This document shows, one piece after another, positions 53,318 to 61,735 of a DNA stretch of 64,000 nucleotides. Position 1 is the first letter of the stretch. Every line of letters starts with the position of its first letter. Below the pieces are notes generated by a model. That model was not told the origin of the DNA. It made no database searches and saw nothing but the letters and a program-made list of their open reading frames with translations. The DNA comes from Chryseobacterium angstadtii (GTDB lineage: Bacteria > Bacteroidota > Bacteroidia > Flavobacteriales > Weeksellaceae): NCBI RefSeq assembly GCF_001045465.1, contig NZ_LFND01000001.1, positions 992,001-1,056,000 of the forward strand, given 5' to 3'. A program made the translations under genes and the position numbers.

Positions 53318-54310
53318 ATGGAACTGTATTTTGAACTTAAAACACTTCAGCTGAAAGAAACGTTTTCAATTGCTTATGGGAATTACAACACAAGAGAAGC
53401 GCTGCTGGTGGAATTATCTTATTTAAACTCCAAAGGCTATGGAGAATGTGTTGCCATCGATTATTATCAGATTGATCTGAAAAAGTTCGTCATCAGGTTA
53501 AAAGAAATACAACCGCTACTGGAAAGCCTGTCCATTATCCATCCGACAGAATTTTTCAGCATTCTTTCCGGGATGAATCTGCATCCGTTTTTACTGTCAG
53601 CTTTAGATTGCGCTTATTGGGATCTCTTCGGAAAACTTGAAAATAAAAGTTTTATTGAACTGAATCATCTTCCTTCCCAAAACTTAGCTGAAAGTTCAAT
53701 CACCATTTCTGTGGCGGATATTGAAGATCAGATCCGGAAAATAGAAAACAGCCGCTGGAACAAATTCAAAGTAAAATGCAAAGGACTCAATAAAGACAAT
53801 ATCGAAAAACTCTTGAGATTAGACCGGAATATAGCCATAGATTCCAATGCCAGCTTTACAGATGAAGATTGTATTTGGCTTCAGGAAAATGAAAAAATAA
53901 GTCGGTTCTCTTATCTGGAGCAGCCAAGACCTGTAGGAAACTACAAAATACTTCACAAAGAAAGCCTGGCCAACTGGATGGCAGATGAAGACTGTCAAGA
54001 CCTTAATGCCCTTGAAAAACTGCTGCCTTATTATAAAAGCGTAAATATCAAGCTGATGAAATGTGGAGGTTTGACTCCTGCACTTACCATGATCAGAAAA
54101 GCAAAAGAATTAGGCTATAAAGTCATGATAGGCTGTATGACAGAATCTACCGTGGGTATTTCTGCCGGATGCGTATTGGCCGGAATGGTAGATTTTGCAG
54201 ATCTGGACGGAGCCAACCTGATCTCCAATGACCAAGCCATCGGAAACTTTGTAGAAAACGGCAGAATAATCCTGTCCGGAAAAGCCGGATTGGGAATCAG
54301 TTTGAAATAA
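53318..54310 (+). CDS. Dipeptide epimerase-like enolase-superfamily enzyme
   Basis: A 330-residue enzyme of the mandelate racemase/muconate cycloisomerase group. Its catalytic set is that of dipeptide (L-Ala-D/L-Glu) epimerases: Lys151-x-Lys153 in KFKVKCKG, metal ligands Asp175 (IDSNASF), Glu201 (LEQP) and Asp223 (MADEDC), Lys245 in NIKLMKCGG, and the late DLDGA motif that binds the dipeptide amino group. These enzymes act on peptides from peptidoglycan recycling or protein breakdown. The exact dipeptide cannot be read. No recycling genes are adjacent. Confidence 0.85.
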   Translation: MELYFELKTLQLKETFSIAYGNYNTREALLVELSYLNSKGYGECVAIDYYQIDLKKFVIRLKEIQPLLESLSIIHPTEFFSILSGMNLHPFLLSALDCAYWDLFGKLENKSFIELNHLPSQNLAESSITISVADIEDQIRKIENSRWNKFKVKCKGLNKDNIEKLLRLDRNIAIDSNASFTDEDCIWLQENEKISRFSYLEQPRPVGNYKILHKESLANWMADEDCQDLNALEKLLPYYKSVNIKLMKCGGLTPALTMIRKAKELGYKVMIGCMTESTVGISAGCVLAGMVDFADLDGANLISNDQAIGNFVENGRIILSGKAGLGISLK

Positions 54311-54342
54311 ACCACAGGAAATGAAGAAGCATCAGCATTGAA

Positions 54343-54408
54343 AACTCCAACACCCAAAACCTCATACTCTCCAACACTCGAACTCTCAAACTCTCAAACC
54401 CTCCAACT
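54343..54408. repeat. Degenerate CT-rich tandem repeat
   Basis: Loose repeats of an AACTCTC-type unit (ACTCTCCAACACTC, AACTCTCAAACTCTC, AAACCCTCCAACTCT) fill the gap between the convergent epimerase and cytochrome-like genes. No consistent period or hairpin is present. Confidence 0.65.
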
Positions 54409-54696
54409 CTACTTCTTATTCACCGAAATCAGATAATCATAAACCATCTGATGCTGGTCATCACTTAATTTCGCTTTAGGAGCCATTCTGCTCAGAGTTT
54501 TTATCCATCCCTGATCATCATGCTTGGCAGGGTCCGGAAGCTTGTGACATCGGGAGCATGAGTTTTCAAAAATAGTTTTACCCTGAACCAGCTGTTCAGA
54601 AGCAGTATATTTCGGACCTGTTACGGCTACACTTTTAGGCCCGCAGGATACCAGAAATGCAGCACCTGCAGCCATACTTAGAATTACCTTTTTCAT
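54409..54696 (-). CDS. Small cytochrome c-like lipoprotein, paralogue 1
   Basis: A 95-residue lipoprotein starting at ATG 54696; an open extension of 25 codons upstream is ignored because the lipoprotein signal (KKVILSMAAGAAFLVSC, Cys18) begins here. Haem c attachment motif CSRCH is at residues 47-51 within GKTIFENSCSRCHKLPDP, and the Met of RMAPKAKL is a likely second haem ligand. It should carry electrons at a membrane surface. It is a close relative of the next gene upstream on the same strand, 22 bases away. Confidence 0.87.
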   Translation of the reverse strand: MKKVILSMAAGAAFLVSCGPKSVAVTGPKYTASEQLVQGKTIFENSCSRCHKLPDPAKHDDQGWIKTLSRMAPKAKLSDDQHQMVYDYLISVNKK

Positions 54697-54718
54697 ATCC
54701 TTATCTTTGATTGGTTGA

Positions 54719-55009
54719 TTATTTTTTGACCGAAACAATATAGTCGTAAACCCACTGATGCTGCTCGTCATTCAGTTTCGCTTTAGGCGCCATTGAATTC
54801 ATGATTCCAACCCATTGTACAGAAGTATGTGCGGTAGGATCGGGCAGTTTGTGGCATCTTCCGCAGGCATTTTCAAAGATTGTTTTTCCCTGTGCAATCT
54901 GTTCTGCAGTAGAAACGGCAGGTCCAATTGGGGCAGCAGTAGATGCCTTTGGAGTACAAGAGGCCAGTAAAATACAGGTAAATAATGCCGCAGCGGATAT
55001 TTTTTTCAT
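54719..55009 (-). CDS. Small cytochrome c-like lipoprotein, paralogue 2
   Basis: A 96-residue lipoprotein with signal KKISAAALFTCILLASC and acylated Cys18; ATG 55009 is preferred over one two codons upstream. Haem motif CGRCH is at residues 49-53, with candidate ligand Met in NSMAPKAKL. It matches the downstream paralogue over the whole mature domain (QGKTIFEN, RCHKLPDP, MAPKAKL, DEQHQ-VYDY). The two single-domain proteins were probably made by local duplication and are co-transcribed. Redox partners are not in the window. Confidence 0.87.
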   Translation of the reverse strand: MKKISAAALFTCILLASCTPKASTAAPIGPAVSTAEQIAQGKTIFENACGRCHKLPDPTAHTSVQWVGIMNSMAPKAKLNDEQHQWVYDYIVSVKK

Positions 55010-55149
55010 GATCATTAATTTTGATTCATAACAAATGTAGGAATTTAGCCCTGCCGTTGATAAAGCAGCCTCTAGTTTTAATTTAGAAGAAATAAAATTA
55101 ATGCCCGTTTATTGGGGAGTTTGAAGGTTATTTTTATACTTTTGAATCA

Positions 55150-56133
55150 ATGAAATTTTCTACAGAAGAACTAATCGAAGGAATACGGTCAGGAAATAAA
55201 CGCCTGATCGCAAAAGCTATTACATTAGTTGAAAGTAAAAAAGCCGAACACCGGATTGAGGCTGAGGAACTTCTGAAAAAAATAATGCCTTTCACGGGAA
55301 ATTCCATCAGAGTAGGAATCACCGGGGTTCCGGGTGCGGGAAAATCTACATTTATTGAAAATTTTGGAAGGCTGATCATTGCGAACGGCAATAAAGTGGC
55401 TGTTCTGGCCATAGATCCAAGCTCCTCTATTAATAAAGGAAGTATTTTGGGCGACAAAACCAGAATGGAAGAACTGGCCAGAGAAGAGAATGCCTTTATC
55501 CGTCCTTCCCCAAGCTCCGGATTTTTAGGTGGTGTAGCCAATACCACTTTTGAAACCATGATGATCTGCGAAGCGGCCGGATACGACTATATTCTCATCG
55601 AAACGGTTGGAGTAGGACAGTCTGAAGTCCTTGTTGCTGATATTACCGACGTATTTCTGTTTCTGAAGATCATCGGCGGAGGAGACGAATTGCAAGGTAT
55701 CAAACGGGGCATCATGGAAATGGTGGATCTTATCTTTATCAATAAAGTAGATCAGGACAATCTGCAGAAAGCCAAAAACACAAGACTGGAACTGAAGCGA
55801 GCACTGGATTTTATTCCTCCGAAAGAAAAAGGCTGGAAAATACCCGTACTTTTGGGCTCTGCTTTGAATAATGAAGGCTTGGGTGATATTTACACCAAAA
55901 TAAATGAATTCATTGATCTTAAAAAGAAGGCAGGACGGTTTACGGAAGTTCGTACCCAGCAGGCAGAAAAGCGTTTTGAATATTGGGTTCAGGAATATAT
56001 CCTGGCGATGATGAAAAGAAGCGGTTCTATGGAAGAAGCTTACCTGCAGCACAAAAAAAATGCTTCAGAAATGGTTTCTAATCCCAGCACTGAAGCAAAA
56101 CTGTTTGTTGAAAAATTTTTATCTAAAGACTAA
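55150..56133 (+). CDS. meaB: Methylmalonyl-CoA mutase-associated GTPase MeaB
   Basis: MeaB is a G3E-type GTPase that guards adenosylcobalamin loading into methylmalonyl-CoA mutase. The 327-residue protein has Walker A GVPGAGKS at 59-66, the switch region VLAIDPSSSINKGSILGDKTRM, the SSGFLGGVA segment, YILIETVGVGQSEVLVAD (Walker B-like) and the base-recognition motif INKVD. TACTTTTG at 55137-55144 is a probable promoter element a few bases before the ATG, giving a very short leader. The mutase large-subunit gene is 10 kb upstream, so the pair is split. The stop overlaps that of the convergent DUF4251 gene. Confidence 0.96.
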   Translation: MKFSTEELIEGIRSGNKRLIAKAITLVESKKAEHRIEAEELLKKIMPFTGNSIRVGITGVPGAGKSTFIENFGRLIIANGNKVAVLAIDPSSSINKGSILGDKTRMEELAREENAFIRPSPSSGFLGGVANTTFETMMICEAAGYDYILIETVGVGQSEVLVADITDVFLFLKIIGGGDELQGIKRGIMEMVDLIFINKVDQDNLQKAKNTRLELKRALDFIPPKEKGWKIPVLLGSALNNEGLGDIYTKINEFIDLKKKAGRFTEVRTQQAEKRFEYWVQEYILAMMKRSGSMEEAYLQHKKNASEMVSNPSTEAKLFVEKFLSKD

Positions 56134-56678
56134 AGTTTATCCTTTTCTTTTGCGGTTTCCTCGTTTTTGGAAACATAGCCGTCATACGTGATCGGCTGTC
56201 TGTCGTTACTTCTCATGGAAACAAAAGCTTTCCCGTTTTTAAAGACTTCTATATTGATTTCATCAACATTTCTTACATCGTTCGGTTTGATTTTTAACGT
56301 CCAGTTTCCTTTTTTATTCTGAGATTTTTTGATGGTAAAGTCTTTTGAGGTAAAGCGATAACTGTTATCTGCGGTATTGTAGGAAGCATTGAACAGTCTT
56401 CCGAAGTAAGGAAGAGCCACGTCTAAATTATTTTTTTTAAGTTCAATAGTATAGCTTCCGTCCAGCTGTAGCATTCTGGCTGCCGGAGCGTTCGGAAGAG
56501 AGCCCATTACATTAATCACATCATAGTTCATGGGATTGGCTCGTTGGGCATAAAAAGTAAATTCGTCGGAATTTACCAGTGCATCTACTGTTTTGGAATC
56601 CAAAGAGGTCTGTGAGGAGCAGCTTTGGAAGAAAAAAAGAAATCCAAAAATAAATATAAATGAAATATACTTTTTCAT
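56130..56678 (-). CDS. DUF4251-family lipoprotein
   Basis: A 182-residue lipoprotein. ATG 56678 gives the signal KKYISFIFIFGFLFFFQSC; an open upstream extension of 14 codons is not used. Family features associated with DUF4251 include VNSDEFTFYAQRANPM, a central LDVALPYFGRLFNASYNTADNSYRFTS and DEINIEVFKNGKAFVSMRSNDRQPITYDG near the end. Function is not established. Its TAG stop overlaps the meaB stop by four bases on the opposite strand, so no room is left for a terminator between them. Confidence 0.82.
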   Translation of the reverse strand: MKKYISFIFIFGFLFFFQSCSSQTSLDSKTVDALVNSDEFTFYAQRANPMNYDVINVMGSLPNAPAARMLQLDGSYTIELKKNNLDVALPYFGRLFNASYNTADNSYRFTSKDFTIKKSQNKKGNWTLKIKPNDVRNVDEINIEVFKNGKAFVSMRSNDRQPITYDGYVSKNEETAKEKDKL

Positions 56679-56785
56679 AACCGTAATAATTGTTAAATTT
56701 AAATAGCAAAATGTATGCAAATATATTCCTTCTCAATCATTTTGGAACAAAAATTGTAAATGTTGAATTATTAACCACTCGAACT

Positions 56786-57592
56786 ATGAAAATAACACAT
56801 CTATTAGGAATGGGAGCAGTTGCTCTAACGATTGCAGCTTGTACCACCAACCCTATTACGGGCAGATCTTCATTACAGATTGCAAATAATTCTGAAATAT
56901 TAACGATGTCTGCTCAGGAGTATAAGACCACGCTGTCTAAATCTAAGATTATCTCAGGAACTGCAGATGCCAAAAGAGTAGTGAGTGTAGGAAGCAGAAT
57001 AAAAAGTGCAGCAGAAAGATATTATCAAAGCATTGGAAGATCTGCGGATCTTGCCAATTACAGCTGGGAATTTAACCTTATTCAGAGCAATGAGCTGAAT
57101 GCATGGTGTATGCCCGGAGGAAAAGTAGCTGTGTATACTGGAATTCTTCCTGTGACAAAAAATGATAACGGACTTGCAGTGGTTCTGGGACATGAGGTTT
57201 CACATGCGCTTGCGGGACACGGAAATGAAAGAATTTCTCAGGCTATGGTAGCTCAATACGGAGGTTCTATTTTGGGTGGAACTATTTCCAACTCACAATG
57301 GGCCGGAATTTTTGAAAAAGTATATCCGATAGGCTCACAGGTAGCTCTATTGAAATATGGCAGAAATCAGGAATCTGAAGCAGATGAAATGGGACTTTAC
57401 CTGATGTCTATGGCAGGTTATGACCCAAGAGAAGCTATTCCTTTCTGGAACAGGATGGAGGGAGCCTCTTCAGGAGCAAGACAACCGGAATTCTTATCTA
57501 CCCACCCGAATCCGGAAACCAGAATTTCAGATATCAATAAAGACCTTCCTAAAGCTTTGGAATACTATAAAGCTGCCGGAGGGAAGATCTAA
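56786..57592 (+). CDS. M48-family metallopeptidase lipoprotein
   Basis: A 268-residue lipoprotein peptidase of the Oma1/LoiP type. ATG 56786 gives the lipoprotein signal MKITHLLGMGAVALTIAAC; the 32 open codons upstream are ignored. Family pattern: CTTNPITGRSSLQI at the start, WCMPGGKVAVYTGIL, zinc motif HEVSH at 136-140 in VVLGHEVSHALAGHGNERIS, and the third ligand Glu in QESEADEMGLYLM. FLSTHPNPETRISDI is also typical. Members of this group cut misfolded or damaged membrane proteins. A terminator follows. Confidence 0.93.
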   Translation: MKITHLLGMGAVALTIAACTTNPITGRSSLQIANNSEILTMSAQEYKTTLSKSKIISGTADAKRVVSVGSRIKSAAERYYQSIGRSADLANYSWEFNLIQSNELNAWCMPGGKVAVYTGILPVTKNDNGLAVVLGHEVSHALAGHGNERISQAMVAQYGGSILGGTISNSQWAGIFEKVYPIGSQVALLKYGRNQESEADEMGLYLMSMAGYDPREAIPFWNRMEGASSGARQPEFLSTHPNPETRISDINKDLPKALEYYKAAGGKI

Positions 57593-57616
57593 ATATTCAG
57601 AATTTTAATCTTGTAT

Positions 57617-57660
57617 AAAGCCTTATTTAATTTTTCACTAAATTGGGTAAGGCTTTTTTA
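57617..57660 (+). terminator. Intrinsic terminator after M48 gene
   Basis: AAAGCCTTA and TAAGGCTTT pair with further A-T pairing inward, followed by TTTT. Confidence 0.78.
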
Positions 57661-57684
57661 TGTAAACCACAAACACAATAATTT

Positions 57685-57996
57685 ATGAAAAGTTTATCAA
57701 TCACCGGACTTATATTGCTTGCCGTTTCAGCATTGCTTTTTTATCTGACCACCGATTTTACGGTTGAAAAAATTACAATGTCCCACGTAATGGGCGTAAT
57801 GGCCGGAGTAGGAATAGGTCTTATTTTCGGAGGAATGGTAGGATACGTAAGCAAGGGAAGTGCAATAAAGGCTGAAGAGAAAAGAAAAGAATTCAAACAG
57901 CTGCAGAAAGATAAAGAAGAACTGGAAAAGCAGGCGGCAGAAATTGCCAAGCGTGAAGCAGAACTTCAGCAAAAAAATCAAAACCCTCAAATTTAA
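57685..57996 (+). CDS. Small two-span membrane protein with coiled-coil tail
   Basis: A 103-residue protein with hydrophobic segments at residues 5-23 (ITGLILLAVSALLFYL) and 38-58 (VMGVMAGVGIGLIFGGMVGYV). A charged helical tail follows (KRKEFKQLQKDKEELEKQAAEIAKREAEL), predicted to form a coiled coil. I do not recognise the family. Its last codons run into the stem of a terminator shared with the convergent barrel-protein gene. Confidence 0.7.
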   Translation: MKSLSITGLILLAVSALLFYLTTDFTVEKITMSHVMGVMAGVGIGLIFGGMVGYVSKGSAIKAEEKRKEFKQLQKDKEELEKQAAEIAKREAELQQKNQNPQI

Positions 57997-58015
57997 AATT
58001 TTGAGGGTTTTTTTA
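57981..58015. terminator. Bidirectional intrinsic terminator
   Basis: AAACCCTCAAA and TTTGAGGGTTT form an 11-base-pair stem, extended by A-T pairs, followed by TTTT on the plus strand and A-rich sequence on the other side. It separates convergent genes. Confidence 0.88.
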
Positions 58016-58037
58016 TAGCTGTATTTTCAAATTTTGT

Positions 58038-58649
58038 TTAGAACTTGTAGCCTAAACCTACCATAAACAGGTTAGGTCTGTTATCATATCTTACTTCAGC
58101 ACCGGAAACTTTGTTGATGAAGTTTCTCTCGTCCTTACTGAATGCTCCTTCATATCTTGCGTTGATAAGGAACTTTTTGATTTCCACCTGAGCCCCGAAC
58201 TGGTAACCTACTGTGAAATTGTTTTTTGCATTTTCTTTAAAATCGTTGTACGTATTGTCTGTGCTCAGATTATAGCTTGCCACAGGGCCCACATACACAC
58301 TCAGCATATTTCCCAAAACATTGTGTCCTAAAAGAACCGGAACATCAATACGGTTGCTTTTCACATCAAAAGTAGTATTCTCCGTAGTGAATTCATTTTT
58401 GAAGTGGGTGTAGTATACTTCGGGCATTACATAAAATGAAGCGGGAAGTGATACTTTTAAGGAAAGTCCTACATTGAAACCTGCATTGTTTTTTCCGGTT
58501 CCTTCAATAGCGTCATTTACTGTTCCTTTGATGTTTTTCCATGAAGGAGAGCCTGTAGGGAATATTAGGTTGGCCTTTCCTGCCAGTGAAATCTGTGCAG
58601 AAGCGAACATAGAAAACCCGATTAATGCTATACTAAATACCTTTTTCAT
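58038..58649 (-). CDS. Small outer-membrane beta-barrel protein
   Basis: A 203-residue exported protein with signal peptide ending FASAQ. The mature chain has alternating hydrophobic/polar strands (AGFNVGLSLKVSLPASFYVMPEVYYTHF, LSVYVGPVASYNLS, FTVGYQFGAQVEIKKFLINARYEGAF) and ends LFMVGLGYKF, a terminal aromatic typical of barrel signals. An OmpX/PorT-like eight-stranded barrel is likely. Its start overlaps the MlaF-like ATPase gene by 17 bases, so it is translated with an MlaE-MlaF-type lipid transporter. A part in lipid exchange is inferred from this linkage only. Confidence 0.8.
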   Translation of the reverse strand: MKKVFSIALIGFSMFASAQISLAGKANLIFPTGSPSWKNIKGTVNDAIEGTGKNNAGFNVGLSLKVSLPASFYVMPEVYYTHFKNEFTTENTTFDVKSNRIDVPVLLGHNVLGNMLSVYVGPVASYNLSTDNTYNDFKENAKNNFTVGYQFGAQVEIKKFLINARYEGAFSKDERNFINKVSGAEVRYDNRPNLFMVGLGYKF

Positions 58650-59448
58650 TATCGTCTATTTTAGTGATTGTATTTTCAATCGTTTTATTATTTTCAAGTA
58701 AATATTCTCTCAGTTCTTTAAACAGTTCTGAAGAATAAACGAAGTCAATAAGATTTTTATTGCCTGCGGTGATCAGAACATCTTTATTTCCTTCCCATTC
58801 TTTGATCCCCAGTCTCAGGTATACAATTTTCTCGCCAATAGTCATCACAGAGTTCATATCGTGTGTATTGATAATGGTGGTGGTGTTGTATTCCTTCGTG
58901 ATTTCAAGGAGAAGATCATCTATGATGTTGGAAGTGTAAGGGTCAAGACCAGAATTGGGTTCGTCACAAAACAGGTATTTAGGATTGTTGACAATGGCTC
59001 TCGCAATGGCAACACGCTTCTGCATTCCTCCTGAAATCTCAGAGGGGAATTTTCGGCCTGCCTTATCCAGATGCACCCTGCCTATTACTTCAAAAACCCT
59101 TTTCTTTTTTTCTCTGAACGTAAGATTCGTAAACATGTCCAGCGGAAACATAATATTTTCTTCCACAGTAAGTGAGTCGAAAAGAGCACTCCCCTGGAAT
59201 ACCGTTCCGATCTCAGAACGCAGATGTTGTTTCTGGTCTCTGCTCATGGTATTAATATCCGTACCGTCAAAAAGGATTTCTCCGGAAGACGGCTGGTATA
59301 CATTCAGTAAGCTTTTCAGGAAAACAGTTTTCCCTGAACCACTCTGCCCGATGATGAGGTTTACCTTTCCCTTGTCAAAAGAAGTGGAAATTCCTTTGAG
59401 TACTTCAACATCGTCAAAACTCTTTTTAAGATTTTTAACTTCAATCAT
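58633..59448 (-). CDS. mlaF: MlaF-like ABC ATPase
   Basis: A 271-residue ATPase for an MCE/Mla-type phospholipid transporter. Walker A is GQSGSGKTV at 34-42, the signature ISGGMQKRVAIARAI and Walker B YLFCDEPNSGLDPYTSN, followed by INTHDMNSVMTIGEKI with the switch His. SGGMQKR and DEPNSGLDP are characteristic of the MlaF/Ttg2A branch. Its ATG overlaps the TGA of the permease gene (ATGA). The usual next gene, an MCE-domain MlaD, is absent; a barrel protein takes its place. Confidence 0.92.
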   Translation of the reverse strand: MIEVKNLKKSFDDVEVLKGISTSFDKGKVNLIIGQSGSGKTVFLKSLLNVYQPSSGEILFDGTDINTMSRDQKQHLRSEIGTVFQGSALFDSLTVEENIMFPLDMFTNLTFREKKKRVFEVIGRVHLDKAGRKFPSEISGGMQKRVAIARAIVNNPKYLFCDEPNSGLDPYTSNIIDDLLLEITKEYNTTTIINTHDMNSVMTIGEKIVYLRLGIKEWEGNKDVLITAGNKNLIDFVYSSELFKELREYLLENNKTIENTITKIDDNEKGI

Positions 59449-60200
59449 CAGCTTAATATTAATTGGGTTAAAATTAATTCAGAAATGATAATAAATACCA
59501 TTGTCCATACTACTGCCTGAGTACTGGCTCTACCTACTTCCAGCGATCCGCCTTTTACATTATATCCGAAATAAGAAGGAACGGTAGCAATAATGAAAGC
59601 AAAGACCGTAGTTTTTGCAAATGCATAATAGATGAACAGATTCGGCATATACATCTGTATTCCGACAATATAGTCGTTCTCCGTCCAGTTTCCTGTAAGG
59701 ATTCCCGCAATATATCCACCACCGATACCAAATACAATACTGATGGCAATCAGAAGAGGGTTGAAGATTACACAAGCTATAATTTTAGGGAATATCAGAA
59801 AATTGGGAGAGTTTACCCCCATGATATCCAGTGCGTCAATTTGTTCGGAAACCCTCATGGTCCCAATACTGGAAGCAATATAAGAACCTACTTTTCCGGC
59901 CAGAATCAGACTTATAATGGTAGGCGCAAATTCCAAAACAAGTACCGCTTTGGTAGCATATCCTACAAATGCAGGTGGGATTGGAAAAGAAGAAGCATCA
60001 AAGTTGTTGAACATCTGAATCGCAACAACCGCTCCCACGAAGATGGAAGTAAAGATGACAAGCCCGAAAGAATTGACTCCTAAATCATTAATCTCTCTCA
60101 TAAACAGCTTCCAAAAAACCCTCATTTTCTGAGGCTTCTGTAAGGATTTGCCGAGGAGCATTATGTATTCTCCTACTGCTGTAAAAAACTTTTTTAACAT
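59448..60200 (-). CDS. mlaE: MlaE-like ABC permease
   Basis: A 250-residue inner-membrane permease of the MlaE family, which moves phospholipids between inner and outer membrane with MlaF and MCE proteins. Five or six spans are predicted. Family segments are VGAVVAIQMFNNF, PAFVGYATKAVLVLEFAPTIISLILAGKVGSYIASSIGTMRVSEQIDALDIMGVNSPNFLIFPKIIACV and GYNVKGGSLEVGRASTQAVVWTM. Length is standard. The mlaF gene overlaps by 4 bases. Confidence 0.93.
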   Translation of the reverse strand: MLKKFFTAVGEYIMLLGKSLQKPQKMRVFWKLFMREINDLGVNSFGLVIFTSIFVGAVVAIQMFNNFDASSFPIPPAFVGYATKAVLVLEFAPTIISLILAGKVGSYIASSIGTMRVSEQIDALDIMGVNSPNFLIFPKIIACVIFNPLLIAISIVFGIGGGYIAGILTGNWTENDYIVGIQMYMPNLFIYYAFAKTTVFAFIIATVPSYFGYNVKGGSLEVGRASTQAVVWTMVFIIISELILTQLILS

Positions 60201-60319
60201 GCTGCTAAATTAGACTTTTTTTATTTAATTAAAGTTAAGGCTCAAGGGAATACCTGAGGTTTATTTAACCTTAGAAGCAAATATGATTCCTCAATCTTAA
60301 TCTTAACGTTTTCTTTGAT

Positions 60320-61690
60320 TTATTTTGCGTTTTTATCGCCGCCGATCACCAATAAGACGGTTTTTAAAATAATAACAAGATCCAGAACAAAACTCCAGTT
60401 TCTTACATAGAACGTGTCTGCAAGGATCCTTTTTTTCATTTCTACCTCTACATCGCCGTAATCACCGCGCAGGCCACTTACCTGAGCAAGCCCTGTAATA
60501 CCGGGAGAAACCATACTTCTTAAACTGTACCTTCCTATTTTAGGCTTGTAATAATTGTCAACAGCCAGCATATGAGGACGGGGCCCTACGATGGACATTT
60601 CCCCATTCAGTACATTGATAAACTGTGGAAGCTCATCAAGGCTGGTCTTTCTCAGGAATTTCCCGATTTTGGTGATTCTGGAGTCATTTTCAGCCGTGGT
60701 TTTGGTTGAAGATTCCTCATTCACAACCATGGTTCTGAATTTCAGACAGGAAAATACCTCTTCATGGAAACCATATCTTTTCTGAACAAAAAAAACAGGT
60801 CCTTTAGAGGTTGCTTTTATCAGAAGAGCAATGATGGGAAAGAGCCATGAGCAAAGTAAAACAAGTATGGTGATGGAAAAAGCAATATCAAAAGTTCTCT
60901 TCACCAGAAAATTGGAGTAATAGTCCAAAGGATATTTGGCCTGGCTCAGAATAGGCTGAGTCTGAATGTAGCCCAGATCATACAGGAAAAAATCACTTTG
61001 CGTGATGCTGGGAATCAGGGATACATGCACTTTATTGTCTTCAGCCAGTTTGAAAATTTCCTTTTCAACATCGTCACTATAAGGATTTTCTGTAGACAGA
61101 AACAGGGTGTGAATTCCGTTGTTTTTCCAAAAACCTACCAATTCATGTGGGTGAATATCAGAATTTTCGTACTCAAATATTCTATATCCGTAATCCCTTC
61201 TGTCTTTAAATATATTCTTTAATATCTCAGTAGAGCCTGTTTCCCCGAGAAACATTACATTTCTGTAGTTGATCCCCAATGAACGGAAATATTTGATGCT
61301 AAAATAAATGACCGATTTAGCGAAGAAAATAAAGAAAAAAAGATAGAACGAAAGCCAGTAAATATCTGAATTGAAAAATACGTTTCTGCTCACCTTTCCA
61401 ATAAGGAGTACTCCCAGGATGAAAAAGAGAAAATGGATCAGAAGACGTTCCAGAAACAGCGTATAGGTAAGATTTCTCTGAATATTGTAAATTTTTGTTC
61501 TGCCACTTAAAAGGATCCAGAACAAAAACAGCAGAACCAGGGAAAAAATATTCTGATACCAGGTCTCCTGATGATATCTTAAACTTTCGTTTCTGCTTAT
61601 AAAAAAGAATATAAAGATAGATGCTATAACCATAAGGTCAAGCAAAATGATAATCGATTTCACATATCTAGAGTATCGAATTCTCTGCAT
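60320..61690 (-). CDS. Polyprenyl glycosylphosphotransferase (WcaJ-like)
   Basis: A 456-residue inner-membrane enzyme that transfers the first sugar-phosphate onto undecaprenyl phosphate for exopolysaccharide or O-antigen synthesis. The N-terminal half has four membrane spans (residues 10-130) and a Rossmann-like CoA-binding domain (YRNVMFLGETGSTE). The C-terminal sugar transferase domain (residues 265-450) contains KRTFDIAFSI, GPVFFVQKRYG, CLKFRTMV, GKFLRKTSLDELPQFINVLNGEMSIVGPRP and SPGITGLAQVSG. No glycosyltransferase cluster is adjacent. The sugar specificity is not readable. Confidence 0.92.
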   Translation of the reverse strand: MQRIRYSRYVKSIIILLDLMVIASIFIFFFISRNESLRYHQETWYQNIFSLVLLFLFWILLSGRTKIYNIQRNLTYTLFLERLLIHFLFFILGVLLIGKVSRNVFFNSDIYWLSFYLFFFIFFAKSVIYFSIKYFRSLGINYRNVMFLGETGSTEILKNIFKDRRDYGYRIFEYENSDIHPHELVGFWKNNGIHTLFLSTENPYSDDVEKEIFKLAEDNKVHVSLIPSITQSDFFLYDLGYIQTQPILSQAKYPLDYYSNFLVKRTFDIAFSITILVLLCSWLFPIIALLIKATSKGPVFFVQKRYGFHEEVFSCLKFRTMVVNEESSTKTTAENDSRITKIGKFLRKTSLDELPQFINVLNGEMSIVGPRPHMLAVDNYYKPKIGRYSLRSMVSPGITGLAQVSGLRGDYGDVEVEMKKRILADTFYVRNWSFVLDLVIILKTVLLVIGGDKNAK

Positions 61691-61735
61691 CTATCGGTGT
61701 TTATAAACGGGTACTGAAAGCTAAGGTACGTTTTT

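Noticed and set aside
54343..54408. Possible CRISPR-like array
   Set aside because: Units are degenerate, very short and without constant spacers; no cas genes in the window.
55525..56052. 175-codon minus-strand frame inside meaB
   Set aside because: Lies opposite the GTPase domain and has irregular Phe/Cys-rich composition.
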